Source: an uncultured Bacilli bacterium (GTDB lineage Bacteria > Bacillota_I > Bacilli_A > RF39 > UBA660). From it: a stretch of 44,586 nt of DNA. The DNA is taken from positions 1-44,586 of the forward strand of contig CANQKX010000001.1 of the NCBI GenBank assembly GCA_947624565.1, given 5' to 3'. The position numbers were made by a program, and so were the translations under genes. Below are positions 16,586 through 26,450 of this stretch, one piece after another. The notes beneath the pieces are model-generated. The model was not told the origin of the DNA. It did no database searches and worked only from the letters and a program-made list of their open reading frames with translations. Each line of letters opens with the position of its first letter. The first letter of the stretch is position 1.

Positions 16586-19384
16586 CTTTAAATATTTTCC
16601 TGTATAACTCTTGCTATCTTGTACAATCTTTTCTGGTGTTCCAGCAAATATTACTTCTCCTCCACCATCTCCACCTTCTGGTCCTAAGTCTATTATATAA
16701 TCAGCAGTTTTAATTACATCTAAGTTATGTTCAATAACTATAACAGTATCTCCATTATCCACTATTCTATTTAATATTTTAAGTAAATTTTTTATATCAT
16801 GTGAATGAAGTCCTGTTGTTGGTTCATCTAATATAAATAAACTTTTTCCTGTAGGCTTTTTTTGAAGTTCTTTAGCAAGTTTTACTCTTGATGCTTCTCC
16901 ACCTGATAAACTAGGTGCACTTTGTCCAAGTTTCATATATCCAAGTCCAACATCCATTAATACCTCTAATTTAGATTTAACTTTAGGAATATTTTCAAAG
17001 AACTCTAATGCTTCTTCTACTGTCATATCAAGAACATCATTAATATTCTTTCCTTTATATTTTATTTGAAGAGTTTCACTATTATACCTAGTTCCATGAC
17101 AAATTTCACATGGAACATATACATCTGGTAAAAAATGCATTTCTATTTTTTTAACTCCATCTCCAAAACATGCTTCACATCTTCCACCTTTTACATTAAA
17201 TGAAAATCTTCCTTTATCATATCCTCTTATTTTTGATTCTTTTGTATTTGCAAATACATCTCTTATATCATCAAATACTCCTGTATAAGTTGCTGGATTA
17301 CTTCTTGGTGTTTTTCCAATAGGTTCTTGTGATATATTTACTACTTTATCTAAATTTTCTATTCCTTTTATTGTTTTATGTTTACCTGGTTTTTCTTTAG
17401 TTTTATATAAACTGTTTCTTACTACTTTATATAATATTTGATTTACTAATGTAGATTTACCTGATCCTGATACTCCTGTTACACATATAAATTTACCAAG
17501 AGGAAATTTAACATTTATTTTCTTTAAATTATTTTCTCTTGCTTCTTTTACCTCAAGATATAAACCATTACCTTTTCTTCTTTTCTTTGGAACTTCTATT
17601 TTTTCTTTACCTGATAAATATCTACCAGTAATACTATTTTCATTTTCCATAACTTCCTTTGGTGTTCCTTTAGCAACTACATATCCACCATTTATTCCTT
17701 GTTTTGGTCCAATATCTACTAAGTAATCTGCTTGCATCATTGTATCGGTATCATGCTCAACTACTATTAATGTATTTCCTAAATCTCTCATTTCAAGCAT
17801 GGAATTAATTAATCTTTGATTATCTCTTTGATGAAGTCCAATAGATGGTTCATCAAGTACATAAAGTATTCCTGTTAATCTTGATCCTATTTGAGTAGCA
17901 AGTCTGATTCTTTGACTTTCTCCTCCTGATAGGGTTGCTGCACTTCTATTTAATGTTAAATATTCAAGTCCTACATTTATTAAAAATGATAATCTATCTT
18001 TTATATCTTTTATTACTATTTCTGATATTTGTTTTTGTTCTTTATTCAATTTTAAATTATTAATAAAGTCATATAATTTCTTAACACTTAAATTACAAAC
18101 ATCATTTATATTTTTACCATTTATGAATATATTTAATACACTATCATTTAATCTTGCTCCATGGCAATATGTACATTCTTGTTCTATCATATAACCCTCA
18201 AGCCATGAGCGTATAAATGAACTATTAGTTTCTCTATATCTTCTTTCAAAATTATTTATTATACCTTCATAAGCTTCTACCTTATTATATGGATTACCAC
18301 TTTTTGATTCAAATTTAAATTCTAATTGTTCATCTGTTCCATAAAGAATTATATCTAATTCTTTTCTTGTTAATTTTTCTATAGGTTTATTCATATCAAT
18401 ATTGTACTTTTTACAAACTATTTCTAATTTTTGAATATATATATTTGTATCTTCCATATTTTTTAGTGGAAGAATTGCATTTTGATTTAAAGATTTTGTC
18501 TTATCTGGTATAAGTAAATCTTCATCTATTTTTTGTTTAAATCCTAATCCTTTACAGTGTGGACATGCCCCATATGGTGCATTAAATGAAAATATTCTTG
18601 GTTCTAATTCTTTAAGTGAATAATTACAATATGGACAGGCAAATGTTTCACTTAATACTATTTCTTCTTTACCAATTACATCTATTATAACTTTACCTTT
18701 AGATAATTTAGATGCTACTTCAAGTGATTCATATAATCTACTTCTAATATCTTCTTTTATTATAAGTCTATCTACAATTACTTGAATATTATGTTTTTTA
18801 TTTTTTTCTAGTTTTATATCATCAGATAAATCATATACTTCTTTATCTATTTTAACTCTTGCAAATCCATCTTTTTTTAAATTTTCTAATACATCTACAT
18901 GTGTTCCTTTTTCACCTTCAACAATTGGGCTTAGTACCATTATTTTAGTTCCTTGATCTAAATTTAATACTTTATTTGTCATTTCTTCTATTGATTGGCT
19001 TGTTATTGGTATATTATGATTTGGACAATATGGTACTCCTATTCTAGAAAATAATAGTCTTAAATAATCATATATTTCTGTAACAGTCCCAACTGTACTT
19101 CTAGGATTTCTATTTGTTGTTTTTTGATCAATACTAATCGCAGGAGATAATCCTTCAATTAAATCTACGTCTGGTTTTTCATTACCACCTAAAAATTGTC
19201 TTGCATAGCTACTTAAACTTTCTACATATCTTCTTTGACCTTCTGCATAAATAGTATCAAAGGCAAGTGATGATTTTCCTGATCCTGATACTCCTGTCAT
19301 TACTATTAATTTATTTTTAGGTAAATCTAAATCTATATTTTTTAAATTATTCTCTCTTGCTCCTCTTATTATTATCTTATCCAT
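16574..19384 (-). CDS. uvrA: Excinuclease ABC subunit A
   Basis: The 936-residue ATPase of nucleotide excision repair, which finds bulky DNA damage and loads UvrB. Both ATP-binding halves are complete: Walker A GVSGSGKSSLAFDTIYAEGQ (residue 31 on) and GVSGSGKSTLVNQ, two LSGGE signatures, two zinc modules (CPYCNY with CPHCKG, and CEACFG with CEICHG). Its length is typical. uvrB is transcribed separately 1.1 kb away, so the classical uvrBA pair has been split by two unknown genes. Confidence 0.98.
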   Translation of the reverse strand: MDKIIIRGARENNLKNIDLDLPKNKLIVMTGVSGSGKSSLAFDTIYAEGQRRYVESLSSYARQFLGGNEKPDVDLIEGLSPAISIDQKTTNRNPRSTVGTVTEIYDYLRLLFSRIGVPYCPNHNIPITSQSIEEMTNKVLNLDQGTKIMVLSPIVEGEKGTHVDVLENLKKDGFARVKIDKEVYDLSDDIKLEKNKKHNIQVIVDRLIIKEDIRSRLYESLEVASKLSKGKVIIDVIGKEEIVLSETFACPYCNYSLKELEPRIFSFNAPYGACPHCKGLGFKQKIDEDLLIPDKTKSLNQNAILPLKNMEDTNIYIQKLEIVCKKYNIDMNKPIEKLTRKELDIILYGTDEQLEFKFESKSGNPYNKVEAYEGIINNFERRYRETNSSFIRSWLEGYMIEQECTYCHGARLNDSVLNIFINGKNINDVCNLSVKKLYDFINNLKLNKEQKQISEIVIKDIKDRLSFLINVGLEYLTLNRSAATLSGGESQRIRLATQIGSRLTGILYVLDEPSIGLHQRDNQRLINSMLEMRDLGNTLIVVEHDTDTMMQADYLVDIGPKQGINGGYVVAKGTPKEVMENENSITGRYLSGKEKIEVPKKRRKGNGLYLEVKEARENNLKKINVKFPLGKFICVTGVSGSGKSTLVNQILYKVVRNSLYKTKEKPGKHKTIKGIENLDKVVNISQEPIGKTPRSNPATYTGVFDDIRDVFANTKESKIRGYDKGRFSFNVKGGRCEACFGDGVKKIEMHFLPDVYVPCEICHGTRYNSETLQIKYKGKNINDVLDMTVEEALEFFENIPKVKSKLEVLMDVGLGYMKLGQSAPSLSGGEASRVKLAKELQKKPTGKSLFILDEPTTGLHSHDIKNLLKILNRIVDNGDTVIVIEHNLDVIKTADYIIDLGPEGGDGGGEVIFAGTPEKIVQDSKSYTGKYLKDVL

Positions 19385-19486
19385 ACAAACACTTCCCTCG
19401 GTGTATTATTATACCAAATTTATTTAAAATATTGTAGCGAACAAATTAAATTTTTGAATATAATAAATATGAATAGGAGAATGTTT

Positions 19487-19993
19487 ATGAGAATATTACT
19501 TTTTATTTGTAGTATTTATGATACATTAAATAAAATGAATTATGAAAATTTTATTGATATTATCGATGAAATACAAAAAATTAAGGAAATTGAACAAGAT
19601 GATAAAATTATTGTAAGTTTTTGTGATGATACAAAAAATAGAAATATTTTAATGCCATATATTATTAATATAATTGATAAAATAGATGAAGGTAAAATAA
19701 TTTTAGGTAATCAGTACCTAGGGGATGTTTATTATAAAAATTTTATCTGTGGAGGAGCGTTATTATATAATGAAGAATTTAGTAAAGAAAAACAAATTGC
19801 AAAATATGTTAAAGATTTAGAAAATAATGATAATTTTATAAATTTGTATTATATAGATTCTAATATGGATACTAATTTAATAAATGAGTTATTAAAAGAT
19901 TGCAAAAATGTTAATTTAAATTTGATAAAAGAGAGTAATTTAGATATTATAAAAAAACTTAATGAAAAAAAGAAAAAAATATACTTACTATAA
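19487..19993 (+). CDS. Hypothetical protein, 168 residues
   Basis: I do not recognise this one. I start at the ATG at 19487, 6 nt after AGGAGA; the frame is open to 19454. The protein begins MRILLFICSIYDT, is soluble, alpha/beta by appearance, and has a SFCDDTKN motif about residue 46 and a GNQYLGDVYYKNF region. The first strand plus SFCDDT suggests a Rossmann-like or HAD-like fold, but no catalytic motif set can be completed. It lies alone on the plus strand, divergent from uvrA, and shares a bidirectional terminator with the next gene. Confidence 0.6.
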   Translation: MRILLFICSIYDTLNKMNYENFIDIIDEIQKIKEIEQDDKIIVSFCDDTKNRNILMPYIINIIDKIDEGKIILGNQYLGDVYYKNFICGGALLYNEEFSKEKQIAKYVKDLENNDNFINLYYIDSNMDTNLINELLKDCKNVNLNLIKESNLDIIKKLNEKKKKIYLL

Positions 19994-20018
19994 ATAATGC
20001 TTTTAACCATTATTTTTA
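19991..20018. terminator. Bidirectional terminator
   Basis: AATAATG (19993-19999) pairs with CATTATT (20008-20014), flanked by A- and T-rich runs, between two convergent genes. Confidence 0.65.
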
Positions 20019-20461
20019 TAAGTATATTTAATACCATTAGGAAGATATATATTAGATTTTAGAAAATTTATTATTTCTTTTTCATAATATAAAAGTATAT
20101 AATATGCATCATACAATCCTTTTTGGTTTTTTCTTTGTTTTTTTGACATGTGATTTAATTTGTTTTCTATTTTTTTAATTTTATCTCTTGTTTCTTTATA
20201 TTCTAAAAATATTTCTTGTTGTGATAAATTTTTAAATTTATTAAAATCTACTATATAATAAATTTTTTTCATAAACTCAACAATAACAGGATCATCAAAC
20301 TTAAAATATTTATCTTCATTTGATATGATATAAACAAATATTGATTGTGGAAATTTGTTTTTTATATCTTTTGGTATTTGAGCACTTTCACTTAAAAGTT
20401 TCAAATCTTTATATTGGATATAAACAATTTCTTTACTTCCTTCTTTTGAGAAAATTTTCAT
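20003..20461 (-). CDS. Hypothetical protein, 152 residues
   Basis: An unrecognised soluble protein with a GGAGG ribosome binding site. It opens with a short beta part (KEIVYIQYKDLKLL), has a middle helix (DPVIVEFMKKIYYIVDF) and a very basic region (KKIENKLNHMSKKQRKNQK, about residues 96-114), which would suit nucleic-acid contact. It lies directly downstream of uvrB, 66 bp apart and on the same strand, so it may be carried on the uvrB transcript. No transfer signs in base composition. Confidence 0.6.
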   Translation of the reverse strand: MKIFSKEGSKEIVYIQYKDLKLLSESAQIPKDIKNKFPQSIFVYIISNEDKYFKFDDPVIVEFMKKIYYIVDFNKFKNLSQQEIFLEYKETRDKIKKIENKLNHMSKKQRKNQKGLYDAYYILLYYEKEIINFLKSNIYLPNGIKYTYKNNG

Positions 20462-20527
20462 ATAATACCTCCAAATAAAAGTTTAATTAGTATACTATAA
20501 TTTATATTATATGTCAATTTAAGAATA

Positions 20528-22480
20528 TTACTCCATTTTCATTTCAAATAATATATCACGAAGTTCTGTTGCTCTTTCAAAATCTAATTCTCTTGCTGCT
20601 TGCATCATTTCTTTTTCTATCTTATCCATTATTTTTTGTTTTTCTTTTTTACTATATACATGTGTAATTTTTTCATCTTTATTTTTATCAGTATTTTTAA
20701 TTAAATCTCTTATATCTTTTTGTATAGTTTTTGGAATTATATTATGTTCCTTATTATATTTATTTTGTATATCTCTTCTTCTTTGTGTTTCTTTAATAGC
20801 ATTTTCCATTGCTTCACTTATAGAATCAGCATACATTATTACATGACCATTTGAATTACGCGCTGCTCTACCTATTGTTTGTATTAAACTTCTTTCGCTT
20901 CTTAAGAAGCCTTGTTTATCTGCATCTAATATTGCAATTAAAGATACCTCTGGTATATCAATACCTTCTCTAAGTAAATTAACTCCTACAACTACATCAT
21001 ATTTACCTAATCTTAAATCTCTTACTATTTCCATTCTTTCTAATGTTTTTATCTCATTATGTAAAAATGCTACTTTTATATTCGCGCTTTTTAGATAATT
21101 TGTTAATTCTTCACTCATTCTAATAGTTAAGGTTGTAACTAATGTTCTTTCGTTTTTTGATATTCTATCTTGTATTTGTTCAATCAAATCATCAATTTGA
21201 TTATTAGATGACTTAACCTCAATTGTTGGATCAAGTAATCCTGTTGGTCTAATTATCTGTTCTACAATTTCATTATTAACTTTTTGTAATTCATAATCAC
21301 CTGGAGTTGCTGATACATATATTACCTGATTTATTTTTTCTTCAAATTCGTCAAACTTTAGTGGTCTATTATCAAGTGCACTAGGAAGTCTAAAACCATA
21401 TTCAACTAATGTGGTTTTTCTCATTCTATCTCCATTATACATCGTACGAACTTGTGGAAGAGTTACATGAGATTCGTCTATTACAAGTAAAAAATCTTTA
21501 GGAAAGAAATTTAATAAAGTAGTAGGTGTTTCTCCTGGTTTTTTAAATGCAAAATGTCTACTATAGTTTTCTATACCTTTACAAAATCCTGTTTCTGATA
21601 ACATTTCTAAATCATAATTAGTTCTTTGCTCTAACCTTTGCATTTCTAATAATTTATTATTATCTTTAAAATATTTTAATCTATCATTTAATTCTTCTCT
21701 TATATTTTTTACTGCAAGTTTTAATTTTTCTTCACTAGTTACAAAATGTGAAGCAGCAAATATAGTTATTGTTTGTTTTTGGTTAATAACTGCTCCTGTA
21801 GTTGTATCAAATTCTATTAATTTTTCAATTTCATTTCCAAACATATCTATTCTATATGCATTTGTTCTTGAATATGCTGGAACTATTTCTATAGTATCTC
21901 CCTTAGTTCTAAATGTACCACGAACTAAATCCATGTTATTTCTTTCATATAACATTTCAACTAATTTTTTTAATATTTCATCTCTATCTATTACATCACC
22001 AACTTTTAATGATAATGTTTGTTTTTCATATTCTTCTTTTTCACCAAGTCCATATATACAAGATACAGATGCTACTACAATTACATCATCTCTTGATATA
22101 AGTGCGGATGTTGCACTATGTCTTAATTCATCTATTTCGTCATTTATTGAAGCATCTTTTTCTATAAATGTATCACTAGATGGAACATATGCTTCTGGTT
22201 GATAATAATCATAATAAGATACAAAATACTCTACTCTGTTTTCTGGAAATAATTCTTTTAATTCACCATATAATTGACCTGCGAGTGTTTTATTATGTGC
22301 AAGAACTAATGTAGGTTTATTTACTTCTTTTATTACATTAGCAATTGTAAAGGTTTTACCTGTACCAGTTGCACCTAATAATACTTGCTCTTTCTTACCA
22401 TTTTTTATTCCATCAACTAATTCTTTAATAGCATTAGGTTGATCACCACTTGGTTTATATTCTGAATGTATTTTAAACAT
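20528..22480 (-). CDS. uvrB: Excinuclease ABC subunit B
   Basis: Damage-verifying helicase-like subunit of excision repair, working with UvrA and UvrC. From the ATG at 22480 it is 650 residues; a 13-codon extension to 22519 lacks a ribosome binding site and runs into the upstream terminator. Visible: [17 protein letters not shown] start, Walker A GATGTGKT, the damage-probing beta-hairpin [24 protein letters not shown] box (VIDESHVT), motif [11 protein letters not shown], and the UvrC-binding UVR domain at the end ([13 protein letters not shown]). Confidence 0.98.
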   Translation of the reverse strand: MFKIHSEYKPSGDQPNAIKELVDGIKNGKKEQVLLGATGTGKTFTIANVIKEVNKPTLVLAHNKTLAGQLYGELKELFPENRVEYFVSYYDYYQPEAYVPSSDTFIEKDASINDEIDELRHSATSALISRDDVIVVASVSCIYGLGEKEEYEKQTLSLKVGDVIDRDEILKKLVEMLYERNNMDLVRGTFRTKGDTIEIVPAYSRTNAYRIDMFGNEIEKLIEFDTTTGAVINQKQTITIFAASHFVTSEEKLKLAVKNIREELNDRLKYFKDNNKLLEMQRLEQRTNYDLEMLSETGFCKGIENYSRHFAFKKPGETPTTLLNFFPKDFLLVIDESHVTLPQVRTMYNGDRMRKTTLVEYGFRLPSALDNRPLKFDEFEEKINQVIYVSATPGDYELQKVNNEIVEQIIRPTGLLDPTIEVKSSNNQIDDLIEQIQDRISKNERTLVTTLTIRMSEELTNYLKSANIKVAFLHNEIKTLERMEIVRDLRLGKYDVVVGVNLLREGIDIPEVSLIAILDADKQGFLRSERSLIQTIGRAARNSNGHVIMYADSISEAMENAIKETQRRRDIQNKYNKEHNIIPKTIQKDIRDLIKNTDKNKDEKITHVYSKKEKQKIMDKIEKEMMQAARELDFERATELRDILFEMKME

Positions 22481-22512
22481 ATTATTACTTCTTTCTATCT
22501 TTATATAAAGAA

Positions 22513-22535
22513 ATAACACTCTAATTTAGAGTGCT
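22513..22535 (-). terminator. Terminator of the SDR gene
   Basis: CACTCTAA and TTAGAGTG (22517-22533) form a stem with a one-base centre, followed on the minus strand by a weak T-rich run. It lies between the SDR stop and uvrB. Confidence 0.6.
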
Positions 22536-22607
22536 TTAGCTCTTTTATTAATCTGTATACATAATATCATATTAATACTTTTTTGACAAGATAATTACTC
22601 AACTTGT

Positions 22608-23528
22608 TTATCCCATTATTTGACCACCGTTATTATGAATAACCTGCCCTGTTAAATAACTTGAATCATCACTTGCCAAAAATACAAATGTTGGAGCAAG
22701 TTCATAAGGCATTGCTCCTCTTGCCATCGCAGCATCTGATCCTAAAGATGGTATCTTTTCTTTTACCCAACATGCAGGTTGAAGTGGTGTCCAAAAAAAT
22801 CCTGGCGCAATTGCATTAACTCTAATATTTTTAAGTGCTAAATTTCTTGCAAGAGATCTTGTAAAACCAACTATTGCACCTTTTGTTGTTACATAATCAA
22901 TAAGTTGTGGATCTCCATAAAATGTTGTTACTGATGATAAATTTATTATTGATGACCCAGATTTTAAATAAGGTAAAACTTCTTTTGTTAAGTAAAACAT
23001 CCCATATACATTTGCTTTCATTGTTCTATCAAATTGTTCATCACTTATGCTATTTAATTCATCTTGTTGAAATTGTACACCAGCATTGTTTACTAGAATA
23101 TCTATTTTTCCATATGTATTTAATGTTGCTTCAACTATATTTTTACAAAAACATCTATCTGATATATCTCCACTTAATAATAGACATTCTCCACCAAGTT
23201 TTTCAATATATTCTTTAGTATCTTTAGCATCTTTGTGCTCATTATAATATGGTATTACTAATTTTGCACCTTCTTTTGCAAATGCAATAGCAGCTGCTCT
23301 TCCAAGCCCACTATCACCACCAGTTATTATTGCTACTTTTCCTTTTAACTTACCACTACCATTATAATTAGGATTATCAAATATAGGTTTAGGATACATT
23401 AGATATTCCATCCCTGGTTGAACATCTTGTGATTGTTCAGGAGCCATTATTTCATATTTTGTACTTTTAATTCCAGTTTTTCCATAGTAATTATAATATT
23501 GATTACCATAATGATAATTATAATCCAT
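22608..23528 (-). CDS. Short-chain dehydrogenase/reductase (YhdF/GsiB-like)
   Basis: 306 residues from the ATG at 23528 with AAGGAGG before it; a TTG five codons upstream falls inside that site and is not used. An N-terminal Tyr/Asn-rich extension (YNYHYGNQYYNYYG) precedes a classical SDR: cofactor motif TGGDSGLGRAAA, NNAG (VNNAGVQ), catalytic Ser in NLSSVTT and YVTTK (Y-x3-K). It resembles the general-stress glucose/ribitol dehydrogenases of bacilli. The substrate cannot be told from sequence. The tyrosine-rich head is unusual among enzymes and looks like a surface or coat-type tag. Confidence 0.88.
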   Translation of the reverse strand: MDYNYHYGNQYYNYYGKTGIKSTKYEIMAPEQSQDVQPGMEYLMYPKPIFDNPNYNGSGKLKGKVAIITGGDSGLGRAAAIAFAKEGAKLVIPYYNEHKDAKDTKEYIEKLGGECLLLSGDISDRCFCKNIVEATLNTYGKIDILVNNAGVQFQQDELNSISDEQFDRTMKANVYGMFYLTKEVLPYLKSGSSIINLSSVTTFYGDPQLIDYVTTKGAIVGFTRSLARNLALKNIRVNAIAPGFFWTPLQPACWVKEKIPSLGSDAAMARGAMPYELAPTFVFLASDDSSYLTGQVIHNNGGQIMG

Positions 23529-23652
23529 ATTTTCCTCCTTCAAAATAGTATATGATTTTTATAAAATTAGGTGATTTATCTATAAATATTTTAATTAATT
23601 ACTTTATTAATAATTATTTTTATGATATTATTATTTTAATGGAGGTGTTATT

Positions 23653-23994
23653 ATGGCTAAATATTGTCAAAAATGTGGTACTGAATTAAAAGATAATGAT
23701 GTTTTTTGCAGTAATTGTGGAAATAGTACTAATAGTACAGCACAAGTAGTAAATACATCTAGCAATCCAAAATCAAAAATAGCAGCCGGACTTTTAGGTA
23801 TATTTTTAGGAACATTTGGTGTACATAATTTCTACTTAGGATATACTGGTAAAGCTGTTGGACAACTTTTACTAACTGTATTAACTTGCGGTATTCTTTC
23901 ACCTATATCTGCTATTTGGGGATTAATTGAAGGAATATTAATTTTAACTGGTAGTATTAATACTGATGCACAAGGTAATCCTTTAGTTGATTAA
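23653..23994 (+). CDS. Zinc-ribbon TM2-domain membrane protein
   Basis: 113 residues. The N-terminus is a zinc ribbon with two C-x2-C knuckles (YCQKCG and FCSNCG), then a short linker, then a TM2 domain of two membrane helices with the family motif LGTFGVHNFYLG and the loop GILSPISAIWGLIEG. Its role is unknown; TM2 proteins are common small membrane proteins in Bacillota. GGAGG precedes the start. It overlaps the next gene by 8 nt. Confidence 0.88.
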   Translation: MAKYCQKCGTELKDNDVFCSNCGNSTNSTAQVVNTSSNPKSKIAAGLLGIFLGTFGVHNFYLGYTGKAVGQLLLTVLTCGILSPISAIWGLIEGILILTGSINTDAQGNPLVD

Positions 23995-24352
23995 AAAAAA
24001 TAAATTATATATATTTATTTTTTTTGTTTTATTGTTATGTTTGGTATTAATACATTTTAATGTCCCTTGTATTTTTAAATTATTTACTAATATTCCCTGT
24101 CCAGGATGTGGTCTTACACGAGCATTTAATGAACTATTAAAGTTAAATATATCTAAAGCATTTTACTACAATATTTTAAGTATTCCTCTTTTTATTTTTT
24201 GTATTTATTTTATTTTTTTAATTATAAAAGATTTATTTACTAATCATAATATTACATTCAATAAAATTAATACTCTACTTACAAAATACTGGAAAATAAT
24301 AGTATTTATGTTAATTATTAGTGAAATAATTAATATATATCATGACATATAA
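23987..24352 (+). CDS. DUF2752 membrane protein
   Basis: 121 residues with three membrane helices and the DUF2752 signature CPGCGLTRA (about residues 38-46). The start is TTG, whose bases overlap the stop region of the TM2 gene, so the two genes are translationally coupled. The family often lies beside TM2 proteins, and both could act together at the membrane. Biochemical function is unknown. Confidence 0.82.
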   Translation: MIKKNKLYIFIFFVLLLCLVLIHFNVPCIFKLFTNIPCPGCGLTRAFNELLKLNISKAFYYNILSIPLFIFCIYFIFLIIKDLFTNHNITFNKINTLLTKYWKIIVFMLIISEIINIYHDI

Positions 24353-24379
24353 AAATCCGTTTAAAACGGATTTTTATTT
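24351..24379. terminator. Bidirectional terminator
   Basis: AAAAATCCGTTTTAAACGGATTTTT-type palindrome at 24351-24375 (arms AAAAATCCGTTT and AAACGGATTTTT), between convergent DUF2752 and M23 peptidase genes. Confidence 0.85.
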
Positions 24380-24381
24380 TA

Positions 24382-25542
24382 TCAATAATAACTTGTTCTA
24401 TCCCAATACCATGTATAATGAGCAGGAAAATTAATGTAATTTCTAGGATCAACGGTCTGACTCAAACTTTGACAACTACTTTCACCTAGGCAAATGTTTA
24501 AATGTAAATGGTTCCCTTGACTATGGCCCGTTGTCCCCATTAGACCAATGACTGTATTTTTGTTTACAATAGCACCTTCAGATACATTTATTTGACTTAA
24601 ATGTCCATATAATGAAGTATAAATTTTTCCATTTATGTTATGTTGTATAATTATGTATTTCCCATATCCAACATTAGGAGTATAGTAATTATTTACTTTT
24701 ACAACTCTACCATCTGATATTGAATATATCTTCGTACCACCACTATTTGAAATATCAACACCAGCATGATACCTATACCCTCCTCCTGATAATGGATCTA
24801 AATTCCATTTACTTTGCATAAAACCAGTATCAGTTGGTCTCCAAAATCTGGTCCCAACAGGAAGTTGTTTTTTAGCACAAGTAGAAATATCTTGTTCTTC
24901 AGTACAACCTGCTTTTATATAAAAATTTATAATTGATAAGCTGTCTTTTATTTCTGCTTCAATAGAAGCTTCTTCATCATCTAAAGCAGCTTTTTCCTTA
25001 CCTAAAACTACAAGTTTTTCTGATAGTTCTTTTTGTAACGCTGTCAACTGTTCTTCTTTTTTATGTATTTTTTCTATATTTTCATTATTTTTCTTTATCA
25101 TTTCATTCATTTCATCAATGAGTTTATCATTATATTTTGATAATTGTTCTGTAACAGATATTCTATATATAAAATCTGTTATACTATTTGCAGAAAAAAT
25201 ATATTCAAGGTATGTAGACTCTCCTTGAGAAATTTGAAAAAATTTCATTAATTCTTTAGTTTGCTTATCTTTTTCAGAAATTGATTCATTTAATTTTGAT
25301 ATTTCATCATTAATTCTCTGTATTTCCTTATTTGCCGCCTCTAATTCTGAATAGATGCTTTGCACTCTTGCCTTCGCTGTAGATATCTCTGATTCAGTAT
25401 ACTGTATTTGTTGTTTTTTATCATCATATTGTTTTTCTAATTCTTTATACTCTGCTTTTAATTGACCTAGTGTTTTGGCACTTACATTAATTGGTAGTAA
25501 AATAATAATTAAAATTAATAATATACTTAAGTATTTCTTCAT
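24382..25542 (-). CDS. Coiled-coil M23 peptidoglycan endopeptidase, FtsEX-linked
   Basis: A 386-residue exported protein: signal peptide (to about residue 22), a long coiled coil (about residues 25-200) and a C-terminal LytM/M23 domain with the zinc ligands in YHAGVDIS (H-x3-D) and HLHLNI (H-x-H). The layout is that of EnvC, PcsB and CwlO, hydrolases switched on by FtsEX. It starts on the ftsX stop codon (1-nt overlap), the strongest sign it is the partner of this FtsEX complex in cell separation or wall growth. It has two cysteines near residue 215 (CTEEQDISTC). Confidence 0.9.
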   Translation of the reverse strand: MKKYLSILLILIIILLPINVSAKTLGQLKAEYKELEKQYDDKKQQIQYTESEISTAKARVQSIYSELEAANKEIQRINDEISKLNESISEKDKQTKELMKFFQISQGESTYLEYIFSANSITDFIYRISVTEQLSKYNDKLIDEMNEMIKKNNENIEKIHKKEEQLTALQKELSEKLVVLGKEKAALDDEEASIEAEIKDSLSIINFYIKAGCTEEQDISTCAKKQLPVGTRFWRPTDTGFMQSKWNLDPLSGGGYRYHAGVDISNSGGTKIYSISDGRVVKVNNYYTPNVGYGKYIIIQHNINGKIYTSLYGHLSQINVSEGAIVNKNTVIGLMGTTGHSQGNHLHLNICLGESSCQSLSQTVDPRNYINFPAHYTWYWDRTSYY

Positions 25543-26450
25543 TATATTTTTAAATACTTCCTTACTGCTCTACTACTACCAAACATACCAACTACTACAC
25601 CTATAACTATTAATACTGAAGATATTATAAATACAAATGGGAATGGTTCAAATAATTTTATAAATTTTGAGAAAAGTATTCCTCCTGTTTTTTCATATAA
25701 TGTTGAATATCCATATATTGTTACAAGTACAGGAATTATTGATCCAATTAATCCAATAAACAAACCTTCAATAACAAATGGTTGTTTTATTGAAAAATTT
25801 GATGCTCCTACTAATCTCTTTATTTCTATTTCTTCTTGTCTTGAGAAAATTGTTATTTTAATTGTATTTACTATCAAAAATGCTGTTACTATTATTAAAG
25901 ATACAACTATAACTATTAATATTTTTTCTATTATATCAAATATAGATAACAAAGATTCAATCATTCCTTCTCCATATTTAACCAATGCTACTCCATCTAT
26001 TTTTTCTATTTTTTTTGCAGAATTAGATATTTTATCTGAATCTTTTACTTTAACTAAATAAGTATCATATAATGGGTTTTCTGATTCTGACCATGATGAT
26101 ATTATTGTATCGAATATTTGTGATTCTTTTTTCATATCATCTGCGATTTGTTTTTTTGAATTATATTCAATTGATTCGATATTTGATAAATCTTGTATTT
26201 CGCCTTTTATTTCATTTTCTTTTTTATCATCACAATCATTTTCAATATATACTACAATTGTAAAATCATCTCTAATTACATTAGTAAAATTTTCTACATT
26301 TAATGAACCAATTATTGCAACCGCAACAATTAATAATGTTACAGTAATACATGATATAGATGCTAAAGATAAACTAAAATTTCTTACAATATTTTTAAGA
26401 CCATCTCTTATATTTTTTATTAATATTCTAATGTTTTTCATTCTTATCAT
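25542..26450 (-). CDS. ftsX: Cell-division ABC transporter permease FtsX
   Basis: Membrane partner of FtsE. The protein has an N-terminal membrane helix, an extracellular loop (about residues 45-165) that would grip the hydrolase, and three C-terminal helices. The segment RQEEIEIKRLVGAS before the third last helix is the FtsX coupling signature. I place the start at the ATG at 26450, preceded by AAAGGA; it overlaps the end of ftsE by about 23 nt. Other ATGs at 26465 and 26441 are possible. Length about 302 residues. Confidence 0.92.
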   Translation of the reverse strand: MIRMKNIRILIKNIRDGLKNIVRNFSLSLASISCITVTLLIVAVAIIGSLNVENFTNVIRDDFTIVVYIENDCDDKKENEIKGEIQDLSNIESIEYNSKKQIADDMKKESQIFDTIISSWSESENPLYDTYLVKVKDSDKISNSAKKIEKIDGVALVKYGEGMIESLLSIFDIIEKILIVIVVSLIIVTAFLIVNTIKITIFSRQEEIEIKRLVGASNFSIKQPFVIEGLFIGLIGSIIPVLVTIYGYSTLYEKTGGILFSKFIKLFEPFPFVFIISSVLIVIGVVVGMFGSSRAVRKYLKI

